The position numbers and the translations under genes were made by a program. Positions 16,143-25,311 of a stretch of DNA of 64,000 nucleotides are shown in pieces. The stretch's first letter is position 1. Each line of letters begins with the position of its first letter. Origin of the DNA: Astrobacterium formosum (GTDB taxonomy: Bacteria; Pseudomonadota; Alphaproteobacteria; Rhizobiales; Xanthobacteraceae); assembly GCA_030848545.1 (NCBI GenBank), contig JAVDCA010000029.1:1-64000 (forward strand), read 5' to 3'. The notes beneath the pieces are model-generated. The model was not told the origin of the DNA, made no database searches, and saw nothing but the letters and a program-made list of their open reading frames with translations.

Positions 16143-16706
16143 CTAGGCTCCCGTCAGGGCGGGTGTTGCGATCGTGGCGGGGTCTGCGAACGGCACCGTG
16201 CCGGCCACGATCGCCGCCGGATCGGCGGCGGACAAGGCTGCTTCGCAGGCCTCCACATAAGCTGTGACGCGTCGGATCGGCGCCGATCCGGCCTGCCCGG
16301 TATCCCCGAAGAGATTGCGCGCCAGAGCGGCTGCGAGCATTTCGCGATCCCCCGCCGCCAGGGCCTGGTCGTAGGCGTTGAACCGGCCATAGAATGCCTC
16401 CCCGAATTTAAGCATCCTTTTCGGCACCGCGAGATCGCCCACCCCCATTTCCCGCAGATTGCCGTCCATGTCGCGGCAAAAGGTGTCGAAAATCTCCTGG
16501 GCAAGGGTATGCAGGTACCCTTCGCGGGTCAGCCGCCGCAGCAGCAGCGTCTGGTGCAGGACAATGAGGTCGAAGCGGCCGTCGATGGTGTCAGCGACGC
16601 CGTACTCCGTGTAAAACTCTGGCCGTCTCGACTGCGCCACGATCGCCGCGTAGAGGGCGGCGGCAGTCGCACCGCGCTGTGGCCGTCCGAACATGCCAAA
16701 AACCAT
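16143..16706 (-). CDS. Ubiquinol-cytochrome c chaperone family protein
   Basis: The 187-residue protein matches the CBP3/UQCC1 family, with 'ALYAAIVAQSRRPEFYTEYG', 'DTIDGRFDLIVLHQTLLLRR' and 'FCRDMDGNLREMGVGDLAVP'. Mitochondrial relatives help to assemble the cytochrome bc1 complex. The start at 16706 (MVFGMFGR) best matches the family length; an ATG at 16718 is also possible and longer readings to 16889 cross the bamE start. It is divergent from bamE, 91 bases away, a usual arrangement. Confidence 0.85.
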   Translation of the reverse strand: MVFGMFGRPQRGATAAALYAAIVAQSRRPEFYTEYGVADTIDGRFDLIVLHQTLLLRRLTREGYLHTLAQEIFDTFCRDMDGNLREMGVGDLAVPKRMLKFGEAFYGRFNAYDQALAAGDREMLAAALARNLFGDTGQAGSAPIRRVTAYVEACEAALSAADPAAIVAGTVPFADPATIATPALTGA

Positions 16707-16797
16707 ATCTGTTAACATCCGGGCCGCAACTGCTGGATTGAAATGAGGACGTTCGCGAGGTAGATCAAAGGCCTGCGGGACGCAAGGGGATCGGGAT

Positions 16798-17244
16798 TTG
16801 AGCGTTTTCGACCTTCGCCACGCGACCAGAAGAGTCCGCTCCGCCGGGCTGGTACTGGCGCTCGCCGCTCTCCTGGGCGGCTGCATCACCCAAGCCTATC
16901 AGCGTGGTTATATCGTGCCGGAGGGTGCACTCGAGCAGATTCCGCTCGGTTCCTCACAGGAGCAGGTGCTGATCGTGCTCGGAACGCCATCCACGGTGGC
17001 GACCCTTTCGGGCGAGGTCTTCTACTACATCTCGCAACGCACCGAGCAGACCTCTTTCCTGCCCCAGAAGGAAGTCGATCGCCGCGTCATCGCGGTCTAT
17101 TTCGACAAGGACCGCCACGTCACCCGGCTCGCCAATTACGGTATCAAGGACGGCAAGATATTCGACTTCATCAGCCGCACCACCCCGTCCGGCGGACAGG
17201 AGCAGCACCTGCTCGGCTTCTTCACGAAAATGTTCAAGGACTGA
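16798..17244 (+). CDS. bamE: Outer membrane protein assembly factor BamE
   Basis: The 148-residue lipoprotein has a signal peptide ending in the lipobox LGGC (about 26-29) and a SmpA/OmlA domain: 'GYIVPEGALEQIPLGSSQEQVLIVLG' followed by 'FYYISQRTEQTSFLPQKEVDRR'. BamE stabilises the BAM complex that inserts barrel proteins in the outer membrane. Translation probably starts at TTG 16798, after an AAGGGGA ribosome site, because no other start precedes the signal peptide. Confidence 0.93.
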   Translation: MSVFDLRHATRRVRSAGLVLALAALLGGCITQAYQRGYIVPEGALEQIPLGSSQEQVLIVLGTPSTVATLSGEVFYYISQRTEQTSFLPQKEVDRRVIAVYFDKDRHVTRLANYGIKDGKIFDFISRTTPSGGQEQHLLGFFTKMFKD

Positions 17245-17257
17245 GGGCGGCGGTCGC

Positions 17258-17491
17258 TTACTTACCCGCTCCGGGACCCGGATTCTGCGTCCGGCCGTCC
17301 GGACCGTGGAGGCCGTGCGGGTCGGCGGCAAAGAACATGCCCACCGTGGCGAAAACGCCGAAGCCGATCAGGAGCACCACCGCGATATTCTGCATGCGGG
17401 TATAGGACCCCGTCAGCAGCACGAGCGCAACCACCAGGAGTGTGATCGCGGCGGTGAAAGCCGCGCGGCTGATGAGGCGGTAAGTTGTCAT
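17258..17491 (-). CDS. Small two-helix membrane protein, 77 aa
   Basis: Hydrophobic helices at about 9-28 and 34-54 with a polar Gly/Pro tail. It is not recognised as a named family. ATG 17491 follows a GAGG-type site, while the longer frame to 17668 crosses the repeat copy and is unlikely. It is convergent with bamE. Confidence 0.6.
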   Translation of the reverse strand: MTTYRLISRAAFTAAITLLVVALVLLTGSYTRMQNIAVVLLIGFGVFATVGMFFAADPHGLHGPDGRTQNPGPGAGK

Positions 17492-17627
17492 TTTGATCCG
17501 TCCTCGCGTCAACGGTCTAGGCCCTTTTTCAATCCACGGCCGTTCTAACGCCAGACGCAGCTTAGCGCTCTTTGGGCCACTCGGCGAGCAGACTCGGACG
17601 ATGCTTCCAGCTGGATGCGAACAGCAC

Positions 17628-17694
17628 AAAACCCCGCGGCTCGCGCCGCGGGGTTTCGTTCTTCGCAAACCGACTTCGCCGGCTCAGTGCGCCA
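17628..17694. repeat. Direct repeat copy A: duplicated hppA 3' end and terminator
   Basis: The 67 bases match 18386-18453 with one single-base gap. They include the hairpin AACCCCGCGG/CCGCGGGGTT and, on the minus strand, the last codons of hppA (Leu-Ala-His-stop). The duplicate lies on the far side of the toxin-antitoxin cassette, so the cassette is framed by a direct repeat of the hppA end. Confidence 0.85.
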
Positions 17695-17813
17695 GCCGGT
17701 CGAGGGGATGAACACGAGTGTCCTCTCCGCCTACCAGGATGTCGGCGCGAATTCGTGGACCCGCACGGTGGTATCTCCCCGGAGTGATTCCTTCTTGGTC
17801 TTCCGCTCGCTGT

Positions 17814-17826
17814 GCTACATTGTAGC
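17814..17826. promoter_or_regulatory. Putative autoregulatory operator of the RelB-type antitoxin
   Basis: GCTACATTGTAGC is an inverted repeat (six bases each side of a central T) 15 bases before the antitoxin start. TTGGTC at 17795-17800 may serve as -35 box, with the -10 inside the palindrome. RelB-type antitoxins usually bind such sites. Confidence 0.55.
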
Positions 17827-17840
17827 CCAGGAGATCGATA

Positions 17841-18104
17841 ATGCCCGAGAACACCGTCGTCCGCGCCCGCATCGACGAGCGCATAAAAAATGAAGCCGCA
17901 GCCGTTCTGGCCGCCATGGGGTTGACCGTCTCCGACGCCTTCCGGCTGATGATGGTGCGCATCGCCCAGGATAAGGCCCTGCCCTTCGAACCTCTCGTCC
18001 CGAACGAGGAGACGATCGAGGCCATGCGGGCGGCACGGCGCGGCGAATTGACGGATGCGGCCTCTGCCGACGATCTGGTGGCGAGCCTGAATGAGGGCGA
18101 TTAG
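17841..18104 (+). CDS. relB: RelB/DinJ family antitoxin
   Basis: The 87-residue protein has the ribbon-helix-helix N-terminus of the family ('VVRARIDERIKNEAAAVLAA', 'MGLTVSDAFRLMMVRIAQ') and the 'LPFEPLVPNEETIEAM' segment that leads to the toxin-binding tail. It should repress its own promoter and bind a YafQ/RelE toxin. An AGGAG site precedes the ATG. It overlaps the toxin frame by 14 bases. The symbol is by family only. Confidence 0.9.
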   Translation: MPENTVVRARIDERIKNEAAAVLAAMGLTVSDAFRLMMVRIAQDKALPFEPLVPNEETIEAMRAARRGELTDAASADDLVASLNEGD

Positions 18105-18372
18105 CTACACCAATCGTTTCAAGCGCGACTTCAAGCGCGAGAAGGCCGCACGGCACGGCAAGACACTTGATTCCGATCTCACCGAGACGGTGCGGATGCT
18201 CGCGAACGACACCCCGTTGCCGCGACGATAATTCGACCATCCGCCGTCGGGCGATTGGAGCGACCATCGCGACTGCCACATCAAGCCGGATCTCGTCCTC
18301 ATCTATCGCAAGCCAGATCCCGATCGGCTCGAACTGGTGCGCCTCGGTTCGCACAGCGAACTCGGACTGTAG
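18091..18372 (+). pseudogene. YafQ-type mRNA interferase toxin with premature stop
   Basis: The frame of 93 codons matches the YafQ/RelE family from start ('YTNRFKRDFKRE') to end ('CHIKPDLVLIYRKPD', 'LVRLGSHSELGL'). Codon 47 (18229-18231) is TAA, in the position where relatives carry a tyrosine codon in an RRYFDHPLSGDW-like block, so a single T-to-A change explains it. The catalytic histidines lie after the stop. The toxin is therefore probably inactive while its antitoxin is intact. A sequencing error cannot be excluded. Confidence 0.85.
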
Positions 18373-18384
18373 GCTCTGGATTTG

Positions 18385-18414
18385 AAAAACCCCGCGGCTC
18401 GCGCCGCGGGGTTT
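18385..18414 (-). terminator. Terminator of hppA (inside repeat copy B, 18386-18453)
   Basis: On the minus strand the hairpin AAACCCCGCGGC/GCCGCGGGGTTT is followed by five T residues, directly after the hppA stop. The same hairpin is present in copy A at 17628-17656. Confidence 0.8.
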
Positions 18415-18442
18415 CGTTCTTCGCAAAACCGACTTCGCCGGC

Positions 18443-20563
18443 TCAGTGCGCCAAAATGGCGAGGAGCAACAGCGCGACGATGTTGGTGATCTTGATCATC
18501 GGGTTCACGGCGGGACCCGCCGTGTCCTTGTAGGGATCGCCGACGGTATCACCGGTCACCGCCGCCTTGTGGGCGTCGGAACCCTTGCCGCCGTAGTGGC
18601 CGTCCTCGATGTACTTCTTCGCGTTGTCCCAGGCGCCGCCGCCCGACGTCATCGAGATGGCGACGAACAGGCCGGTGACGATGACGCCCAACAGCATGGC
18701 GCCGACCGCCGAGAAGGCAGCCGACTTGCCGGCGGCGCCGCCGCCGGCGATGAAGTAGATCAGGAAGTAGACCACGATCGGCGACAGAACCGGCAGCAGC
18801 GACGGGATGATCATCTCCTTGATCGCCGCGACGGTGAGCAGATCCACCGCCTTGCCGTAGTCCGGCTTGCTGGTGCCCTTCATGATGCCGGGATTTTCGC
18901 GGAACTGGCGGCGCACTTCTTCGACGATCGCACCGGCGGCGCGGCCGACCGCGGTCATGCCCATGGCGCCGAACAGATACGGCAGCAGGCCGCCGAACAG
19001 GAGGCCGACCATGACATAGGGGTTGTTCAGCGAGAAATCGAGCGTGACACCCTGGAAGTACGGGTGCGTGGCCGAGTTCGCGATGAAGAACTTGAGGTCC
19101 TCATTATACGCCGCGAACAGCACCAGCGCGCCCATGCCGGCCGAGCCGATGGCATAGCCCTTGGTGACCGCCTTGGTGGTGTTGCCGACGGCGTCGAGGG
19201 CGTCGGTGGACTTGCGCACTTCCTTCGGCAGGCCGGCCATTTCGGCAATGCCGCCGGCATTGTCGGTGACCGGGCCGAAGGCGTCGAGCGCCACGATCAT
19301 GCCGGCCAGGGCCAGCATGGTGGTGACCGCGATGGCGATGCCGAACAGGCCCGCGAGCGCGTAGGTGACCAGGATGCCGGCGATGATGACGATGGCCGGA
19401 CCGGCCGTCGATTCCATCGAGATGGCGAGGCCCTGGATGACGTTGGTGCCGTGGCCGGTGACCGAAGCGCCGGCGATCGACTTCACCGGACGGAAATTGG
19501 TGCCGGTGTAGTACTCGGTGATCCAGATGATCGCCGCGGTGACCAGGAGGCCAACGACGCCGCAGATGAACAACGACTGGCCGGTGAACTTGACGCCCGG
19601 CAACGGGCCGAAGCCGATCAGGACCTGGATCACGACGCCGATGCCGACGAGCGACAGGACGCCGGTGACGATGAGGCCCTTGTAGAGGGCGCCCATGATC
19701 GACTGGCTGGCCCCCAGCTTGACGAAGAAGGTACCGGCAATCGAGGTGAGGATGCAGATGCCGCCGATGGCGAGCGGCAGCGTCATCATCGGCACGAGCA
19801 GCGGCGTCGCGGCGAAGAAGATCGCGGCGAGCACCATGGTGGCGACGGTCGTGACCGCATAGGTCTCGAACAGGTCGGCCGCCATGCCGGCGCAGTCGCC
19901 GACATTGTCGCCGACGTTATCGGCGATGGTTGCCGGGTTGCGCGGGTCGTCCTCGGGGATCCCGGCCTCGACCTTGCCGACGAGATCGCCGCCAACGTCG
20001 GCGCCCTTGGTGAAGATGCCGCCGCCCAGACGGGCGAAGATGGAGATCAGCGACGCTCCGAAGCCGAGCGCCACCAGGGCGTCGATGACGATGCGTTCAT
20101 TGGCCGCATGGCCCATGACACCGGTCAGGATGCCGAAATAGACGGTGACGCCCAGGAGCGCCAGACCCGCCACCAGGAGGCCGGTGATGGCGCCCGCCTT
20201 GAAGGCCATTTCCAGGCCGCCGGCGAGCGAGCTGATGGCCGCCTGGGCGGTGCGCACATTGGCACGCACCGACACGTTCATGCCGATGAAGCCGGCGACG
20301 CCCGACAGCACGGCACCGATCGCGTAACCGATGGCGACCGGCAGCCCCAGGAAATAGGCGACGATCACGAATATGACGATGCCGACGATGCCGATCGTCG
20401 TGTACTGGCGTTTGAGATAGGCCTGCGCGCCCTCGCGGACCGCCGCGGAAATTTCCTGCATGCGCGCCGAACCGGCGTCCGCCGCCAGAACCGTGCGAAT
20501 CGCCCACACCGCGTAAACGATGGAGAGCGCGCCACACAGCACGATCAACCATAAAGCTGTCAT
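18443..20563 (-). CDS. hppA: Membrane-bound proton-translocating pyrophosphatase
   Basis: The 706-residue protein is a full-length H+-PPase with about 16 membrane helices. It couples cleavage of pyrophosphate to proton export across the inner membrane. The substrate motif [11 protein letters not shown] is at 189-199 and the second acidic motif [12 protein letters not shown] at 215-226. The GNTTKA motif with Lys points to the potassium-independent class, which has Lys where K+-dependent enzymes have Ala. A GAGGA site precedes the ATG. It ends at a strong terminator. Confidence 0.97.
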   Translation of the reverse strand: MTALWLIVLCGALSIVYAVWAIRTVLAADAGSARMQEISAAVREGAQAYLKRQYTTIGIVGIVIFVIVAYFLGLPVAIGYAIGAVLSGVAGFIGMNVSVRANVRTAQAAISSLAGGLEMAFKAGAITGLLVAGLALLGVTVYFGILTGVMGHAANERIVIDALVALGFGASLISIFARLGGGIFTKGADVGGDLVGKVEAGIPEDDPRNPATIADNVGDNVGDCAGMAADLFETYAVTTVATMVLAAIFFAATPLLVPMMTLPLAIGGICILTSIAGTFFVKLGASQSIMGALYKGLIVTGVLSLVGIGVVIQVLIGFGPLPGVKFTGQSLFICGVVGLLVTAAIIWITEYYTGTNFRPVKSIAGASVTGHGTNVIQGLAISMESTAGPAIVIIAGILVTYALAGLFGIAIAVTTMLALAGMIVALDAFGPVTDNAGGIAEMAGLPKEVRKSTDALDAVGNTTKAVTKGYAIGSAGMGALVLFAAYNEDLKFFIANSATHPYFQGVTLDFSLNNPYVMVGLLFGGLLPYLFGAMGMTAVGRAAGAIVEEVRRQFRENPGIMKGTSKPDYGKAVDLLTVAAIKEMIIPSLLPVLSPIVVYFLIYFIAGGGAAGKSAAFSAVGAMLLGVIVTGLFVAISMTSGGGAWDNAKKYIEDGHYGGKGSDAHKAAVTGDTVGDPYKDTAGPAVNPMIKITNIVALLLLAILAH

Positions 20564-20856
20564 TGAGAATCCTCGACTTTCTCGGATAGGCCGGAACGCC
20601 GAAGTCTCCCCCCCGGCGCCATACGGAGGAAGCCGACACCCCTGCCAGCCTGCGACCGTAAATCGCGGCGGACATTGCCAAAAACGTCACCACGACGCAA
20701 CGGTAGCGTAATGGGATTCCGGTATCGGTCCGAAGGTCGTACAGGCGCAACCGAGCACTTTTACAACCGGCAAAAATCATGGTTGTGGCTGATTTGTTAC
20801 AGCTATCTATGGTAAGTGGAATTATAGTCTCGGTTACCACAACGGGGGAGGTAGCC

Positions 20857-21696
20857 ATGCGGACAGCTTGGACTATTGCGGCTCTGGCATTAGGATTGAG
20901 TACGGCTAGCGCGGCCGACATGCGGCCAGTGGTCAAGGCACCGATCGCGCCCCCACCGGTATGGAGCTGGACCGGCTTCTATATCGGCGGCAATGCCGGC
21001 TACAGCTGGGGCGAATCGGACACCTCGGTGGGCTATGTGACCGCGCCGGGCGGGGTTGCGATCGTGCCGCCGGCGGGCTCGGCCACCAGCGCCAGTTTCG
21101 ACCTCAACGGCTGGGTCGGCGGCGGCCAGCTCGGCTACAACTGGCAGACGGGTCCCTGGGTCTTCGGCATCGAGGCCGACATCCAGGCGACTGGCCAGGA
21201 CGGCGACGCCGGCTTCCTGTGCGCTGCGGCCGGCCTTGCCGGCGGCGCCTGCCTGCCGGGGCTGACTTTCCTTCCTCCTGGCGTTACCGGAACATCATTG
21301 GCGCTGAGCCAGTCGCTGGAATGGTTCGGCACGCTGCGCGGCCGGCTCGGATGGACGGCAACGCCGAGCGTGCTGCTCTACGTGACCGGTGGTCTGGCCT
21401 ATGGCGAGATCGAGACCAGCGGCACGCTGACCGGCGCGACCCCCGCAGGCGTCCTCACGAGCACCGGCTTCTCGCATTCGAAAACCAATGTGGGCTGGAC
21501 CGTGGGCGCCGGCGCCGAGGCACATCTCGGCGGCAATTGGACCGGCAAGATCGAGTATCTTTATCTCGACCTCGGCGACGTCAGCGGTACGGTCTCCGGC
21601 CTGGCGGCGGTGCCGGCCGTCGGCATCGCCGCCAACTACACATCCGACATCACCGACCACATCCTGCGCGTCGGCATCAATTACAAGTTCTTCTGA
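20857..21696 (+). CDS. Outer membrane beta-barrel protein (Omp25/Omp31 type)
   Basis: ATG 20857 follows GGGGGAGG and starts a signal peptide cleaved near residue 20 (ASA-AD). The mature protein opens with 'WSWTGFYIGGNAGYSWG', typical of Rhizobiales Omp25/Omp31 porin-like proteins, and closes with a terminal phenylalanine (INYKFF), the barrel-insertion signal. The 279-residue length suits an eight-stranded barrel. It sits alone between hppA and an alpha-hydroxy-acid dehydrogenase and ends at a hairpin. Function within the envelope is unknown. Confidence 0.88.
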   Translation: MRTAWTIAALALGLSTASAADMRPVVKAPIAPPPVWSWTGFYIGGNAGYSWGESDTSVGYVTAPGGVAIVPPAGSATSASFDLNGWVGGGQLGYNWQTGPWVFGIEADIQATGQDGDAGFLCAAAGLAGGACLPGLTFLPPGVTGTSLALSQSLEWFGTLRGRLGWTATPSVLLYVTGGLAYGEIETSGTLTGATPAGVLTSTGFSHSKTNVGWTVGAGAEAHLGGNWTGKIEYLYLDLGDVSGTVSGLAAVPAVGIAANYTSDITDHILRVGINYKFF

Positions 21697-21727
21697 GCAC
21701 CGCGACGACACCGCGCCGGTCACAAAT

Positions 21728-21752
21728 GCTCCGGGCTCCGACCCGGAGCTCT
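21728..21752 (+). terminator. Putative terminator of the outer membrane protein gene
   Basis: GCTCCGGG and CCCGGAGC (8-bp stem, 6-base loop) begin 31 bases after the stop and are followed by TCTT. The T run is short, so termination may be only partial. Confidence 0.5.
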
Positions 21753-21824
21753 TCAGGTCACCAGTCAAGCGGCACCCGTGCCGGGGGAGCGTTTCCGGCT
21801 GTGGGTCCTGCTTGCGCTCGCTTG

Positions 21825-23069
21825 CTAAAAAGGCAGCGCGCCGGGGTGGCGGACGACGACATCGCGGGCGGCAGCCGGCGTGGCGGCTCCGATCTGGCCC
21901 AGCGCCGCACGGGTCTCATCGGCAAGAAGACTTGCCACATGGGCGGGCCCGCGATCGCCGAGCGCGCCCAGCCCCCACAGGAATGCCTTGCCGAGGAAGA
22001 CCGCGCGCGCCCCGAGCGCCAGCGCCCGCACCACATCGGCGCCGCTGCGGATGCCGGAATCCATCAGCACGGGCACGCGATCGCCGATGCGGGCAACCAC
22101 CGCCGGCAGGGCGTCGATCGCCGCCGGCAACGGCTCGATCTGGCGCCCGCCGTGGTTGGAGACCACAATCGCGTCGGCGCCCAGCGCCACTGCCCGCTCG
22201 GCGTCGTCGGGATGCAAGATGCCTTTGATGACCAATGCCCGGTTCCAGCGGTCGCGATAACGGCCGACCTCGTCCCAGGTGAAAGCACCCGCCATCTCGT
22301 CGCGCACGAAGGCCATCACGGTATCGAGATCGGCCCCCTCGCCCGCGTATTGGCGCAACATGGCGAAGCGCGGCATGCCGTGGCGCGCCATGGCCATGAG
22401 CCAGCGCGGCGACGCGGCGAGATCCGCCATCAGGGCGAGGTCCTTCCTGAGCGGCACGGTGATGCCGGCGGCCACTTCGCGCGGGCGCGTGGTACGCACC
22501 GGCACGTCGAGGGTGAGCACCAGGGCGTGGACACCGGCCGCCTCGGCGCGCCGCACCATGTCGAAACCGACCGCATGGTCGTTGCGGGCGAAACGATAGA
22601 GCTGGAACCAGATGACGTCGGGAGCAAGTTCCGCCGCCCGCTCAAGCGACATGCCACCGGCGACGCCGAAAACATAAGGGATGCCCGCCGCCTGGGCGGC
22701 GGATGCCAGGAGTTCGTCGGCGCCCGGCCACACGAAGGCGGTGCCGCCCATGGGGGCAACGCCGAACGGCGCCCCGTAGCGGCGCCCCAAGAGCTCGATC
22801 ACGAGGGCCGGCAATGTCCGGGTGACGCCGTAGCGGGGCACGAGCTCGACGGCGTCGAGGGCCGCCCAATTGCGGGCGATGCCCTTGTCCTCGCCGGCGC
22901 CGCCGTCACCATATTCGAAGGCAAAACGGGGCAGGCCGGCGCGGGCGCCGGCGCGCAGCCTGGCGACGGTCGGGAAGCGGCGCATATCGGCGCTGAAGAC
23001 CTGAAAACCGTTAGGATCGCCGCCGGGCCGAGCCACGGCTGCGATGGCGGCGCCGGTGCGCTCGTCCAT
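21825..23069 (-). CDS. FMN-dependent alpha-hydroxy-acid dehydrogenase/oxidase
   Basis: The 414-residue protein belongs to the LldD/glycolate oxidase family, which oxidises 2-hydroxy acids such as L-lactate, glycolate or mandelate to 2-oxo acids. It shows 'PFGVAPMGGTAFVWPGAD' near the FMN, the catalytic SNHGGRQ and the FMN phosphate motif 'DSGIRSGADVVRALALGA'. The exact substrate cannot be read from the sequence. ATG 23069 is preferred, because the longer frame to 23285 overlaps thiL. It is preceded by a 15-base tandem repeat that duplicates its GAGGA-type ribosome site. Confidence 0.88.
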   Translation of the reverse strand: MDERTGAAIAAVARPGGDPNGFQVFSADMRRFPTVARLRAGARAGLPRFAFEYGDGGAGEDKGIARNWAALDAVELVPRYGVTRTLPALVIELLGRRYGAPFGVAPMGGTAFVWPGADELLASAAQAAGIPYVFGVAGGMSLERAAELAPDVIWFQLYRFARNDHAVGFDMVRRAEAAGVHALVLTLDVPVRTTRPREVAAGITVPLRKDLALMADLAASPRWLMAMARHGMPRFAMLRQYAGEGADLDTVMAFVRDEMAGAFTWDEVGRYRDRWNRALVIKGILHPDDAERAVALGADAIVVSNHGGRQIEPLPAAIDALPAVVARIGDRVPVLMDSGIRSGADVVRALALGARAVFLGKAFLWGLGALGDRGPAHVASLLADETRAALGQIGAATPAAARDVVVRHPGALPF

Positions 23070-23110
23070 ATCAATATCCTCTTGATCAATATCCTCTTGG
23101 CATCCTCTTG
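23070..23110. repeat. 15-bp tandem repeat at a ribosome binding site
   Basis: ATCAATATCCTCTTG occurs twice in tandem (23070-23084, 23085-23099), followed by a third partial copy ATCCTCTTG. On the minus strand each unit carries CAAGAGGATATTGAT, so the ribosome site of the alpha-hydroxy-acid dehydrogenase gene is present in two or three copies. Confidence 0.75.
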
Positions 23111-23131
23111 GCGGATGCCCGCCGCCGACCT

Positions 23132-24145
23132 CTAGAAATGGCTGTAGGACGGGCGGGCGAACGACATGCGCCGCCGCTCCGACATGAACAGGGCTTGCGG
23201 CCCCTCCTCGCCCGCGGCGCGGAACCGGCCGATGATCGCGACCTGAACGCCGACGGCTTGCGCGGCCTGCAGCAGCGGTTCCCACTGCGCTTCGGCGACG
23301 CTCGCCAGCACTTCGAAGTCGTCACCGCCGGTCAGGGCCGGCTCGACCAGGCCAGAGTCGGCGGCAATGGCTTTGCGAGCCGCCGCCGACAGCGGCACGG
23401 CGGCGACGTCGACCTCGGCAGTGACACCGGACGCGCGGCACATCTTGCCGAGATCGCCGGCGAGGCCGTCCGAGACGTCCATTCCGCCGGCGGCGTGTTC
23501 GCGCAGCGCCAGCGCGACAGCATTGCGCGGCCGCGGCAGCAGGTAGCGATCGAGAAGATGGGCGCGCTCCTCGGCCGTGAGCCGCCAGCTTCTGCCCGCG
23601 TCGGCGTCCTGGCGTAGGCGCAGACCCAGCGCGGCGTCGCCGATCGTGCCGGTGACGACGACGAGGTCGCCGGCGCGCGCGCCAGCGCGCATGAGCATGC
23701 GGCCATGCGGCACGGCGCCGAACACCGACACCGCGACCATCACGGGCCCGGGCGAGCGTACCGTGTCGCCGCCATACAGCGGACATCCGTGACGCTCGGC
23801 GTCGTCGCCGAGGCCGGCGGCGAACTGGGCGAGCCAGTCGTCGTCGATGCCGGCCGGCAGGGCGAGCGACAGGAGATGTCCGAGCGGCGTCGCCCCCTTG
23901 GCGGCGAGGTCGGAGAGATTGACGCGGAGCGCCTTGCGGGCGATCGCTCCGGGCGGGTCGTCGGGAAAGAAGTGGGTGCCGCCGACGATGGCGTCGGCCT
24001 TGAGGACGAGATCGTGGCCGGCCGGCGGCGTAATCACCGCCGCATCGTCGACGAGCCCGAAGGCGCCGGGCGCGGTGGCGAGTGGCTTGAAGTGCCGCGC
24101 GATCATGCGGTCTTCGGGGGAATCCTCTGCGTCAGCGACACTCAT
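23132..24145 (-). CDS. thiL: Thiamine-monophosphate kinase
   Basis: ThiL adds the second phosphate to thiamine monophosphate to give the cofactor TPP. The 337-residue protein has 'GLVDDAAVI' with the metal-binding aspartates, 'FFPDDPPGAIARKALRVNLS' followed by DLAAKGA, and 'GGMDVSDGLAGDL', all family hallmarks. It lies downstream of nusB, 36 bases away, in the usual ribH-nusB-thiL order. Confidence 0.95.
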   Translation of the reverse strand: MSVADAEDSPEDRMIARHFKPLATAPGAFGLVDDAAVITPPAGHDLVLKADAIVGGTHFFPDDPPGAIARKALRVNLSDLAAKGATPLGHLLSLALPAGIDDDWLAQFAAGLGDDAERHGCPLYGGDTVRSPGPVMVAVSVFGAVPHGRMLMRAGARAGDLVVVTGTIGDAALGLRLRQDADAGRSWRLTAEERAHLLDRYLLPRPRNAVALALREHAAGGMDVSDGLAGDLGKMCRASGVTAEVDVAAVPLSAAARKAIAADSGLVEPALTGGDDFEVLASVAEAQWEPLLQAAQAVGVQVAIIGRFRAAGEEGPQALFMSERRRMSFARPSYSHF

Positions 24146-24181
24146 GGGCTCAGTCGTCGTGTTCCACGCAACGTCGGAAGA

Positions 24182-24688
24182 TCACCCCGCCGGGTCGAGC
24201 TCCCCGGCGCGCAACCGTCGCGCCAGGACGTCGAGCACGGCATTGACCATGCCGGTCTCGTTCCTGTCCACGAAGGCGTTGGCGACGGCAACGTATTCCG
24301 ACACGACCACACGCGCCGGGATATCGCGGCGCTTGTCGAGTTCGAACGCTCCGGCCCGCATCACCGCGCGCAAAATGGTCTCGACGCGCTTAAGGGGCCA
24401 GCCGTTAAGAAGCGTTTCGTCGATCACCGGATCGAGCCGGCGCTGCTCGGCCACGAAGCCGGTGACGATGTCACGGAAAAACGCCGCTTCGGCGGGCAGA
24501 TACTGGTCGCCCTCCACTTCGCGGCCGAGCCAATGGCTCTCGAACTCGGCCAGGATGTCGTTGAGGCCGGTACCGGCGATGTCCATCTGGTAGAGAGCCT
24601 GCACGGCCGCAAGCCGGGCGGCGCCGCGGCGATTGGCCTTCGGCTCCGATCGTTTGACTTCGCCCTTCTTGGGCTCCGCCTTCTTCAT
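24182..24688 (-). CDS. nusB: Transcription antitermination factor NusB
   Basis: The 168-residue protein is all-helical with 'RRGAARLAAVQALYQMDIAG' at the start, 'LDPVIDETLLNGWPLKRVE' in the middle and 'VVSEYVAVANAFVDRNETGM' with the usual final 'VNAVLDVLAR'. With NusE it binds boxA of rRNA transcripts. The start at 24688 overlaps the ribH stop by 4 bases. A short Lys-rich N-terminal extension is common in this group. Confidence 0.95.
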   Translation of the reverse strand: MKKAEPKKGEVKRSEPKANRRGAARLAAVQALYQMDIAGTGLNDILAEFESHWLGREVEGDQYLPAEAAFFRDIVTGFVAEQRRLDPVIDETLLNGWPLKRVETILRAVMRAGAFELDKRRDIPARVVVSEYVAVANAFVDRNETGMVNAVLDVLARRLRAGELDPAG

Positions 24689-25176
24689 CGCTTTCGTCCC
24701 GGCGCCTGCGCACGCTTGAGCCGGATGAGCGACAGCGCCGCCTGGACGGCGGTGCCGCCCTTGTCGCCCTCCTCGGGGCGGGCGCGCACGAAGGCCTGGG
24801 CCTCGGTGTCGACGGTGAGGATGCCGTTGCCGATGGGCAACCGCCGGGCGACGGCGATATCCATCAGAGCACGGGCGGATTGGCCGGCGACGATGTCGTA
24901 GTGGCTGGTCTCGCCGCGGATGACACACCCCAGCGCGACGACGCCGTCATAGCGCTTGCGGCGGCTGTCGAGTGCGATGACGATCGCCTGCGGGATCTCC
25001 AGCGCGCCCGGAACCGTCACCATGTCATAGGTCACCTGCGCGGCGTCAAGGGCACGGGTGGCTCCCGCCAACAGGGCGTCGGCGACGGCGTCATAGTAGC
25101 GTCCTTCGACGATCAACATTCGCGCGCCTTTCAGCGCGCCTTCCTTCGCGGGCTTGGCCCGCCGCGGTCCGGCCAT
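24685..25176 (-). CDS. ribH: 6,7-dimethyl-8-ribityllumazine synthase
   Basis: RibH condenses the pyrimidine dione with dihydroxybutanone phosphate in riboflavin synthesis. The 163-residue protein has VPGALEIPQA, the 'VVALGCVIRGETSHYDIV' block with the catalytic His, and 'LPIGNGILTVDTEAQA'. It starts at 25176; the longer frame is unlikely. It is coupled to nusB by ATGA and follows ribE by 135 bases. Confidence 0.96.
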   Translation of the reverse strand: MAGPRRAKPAKEGALKGARMLIVEGRYYDAVADALLAGATRALDAAQVTYDMVTVPGALEIPQAIVIALDSRRKRYDGVVALGCVIRGETSHYDIVAGQSARALMDIAVARRLPIGNGILTVDTEAQAFVRARPEEGDKGGTAVQAALSLIRLKRAQAPGRKR

Positions 25177-25311
25177 TCTGTTCGCTCCAAGTCGCGCCGT
25201 CAGTAGCAAGGCCAACGCCCGGGAAGCAAGGGCGGCGCCCCGCGGGGGTTGGCACATACCGCGCGTTCGCCCGCCGGCATGGCGAACCCACGGTTACGAT
25301 GCAGGCGAAAG

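Noticed and set aside
18232-18372. Second half of the YafQ frame as a separate gene
   Set aside because: It has no start codon or ribosome site and continues the toxin family pattern exactly after the stop.
18446-20554. Plus-strand open frame of 702 codons opposite hppA
   Set aside because: It is a shadow of hppA in a GC-rich genome; the product is rich in Asp, Arg and Gly without any fold signal.
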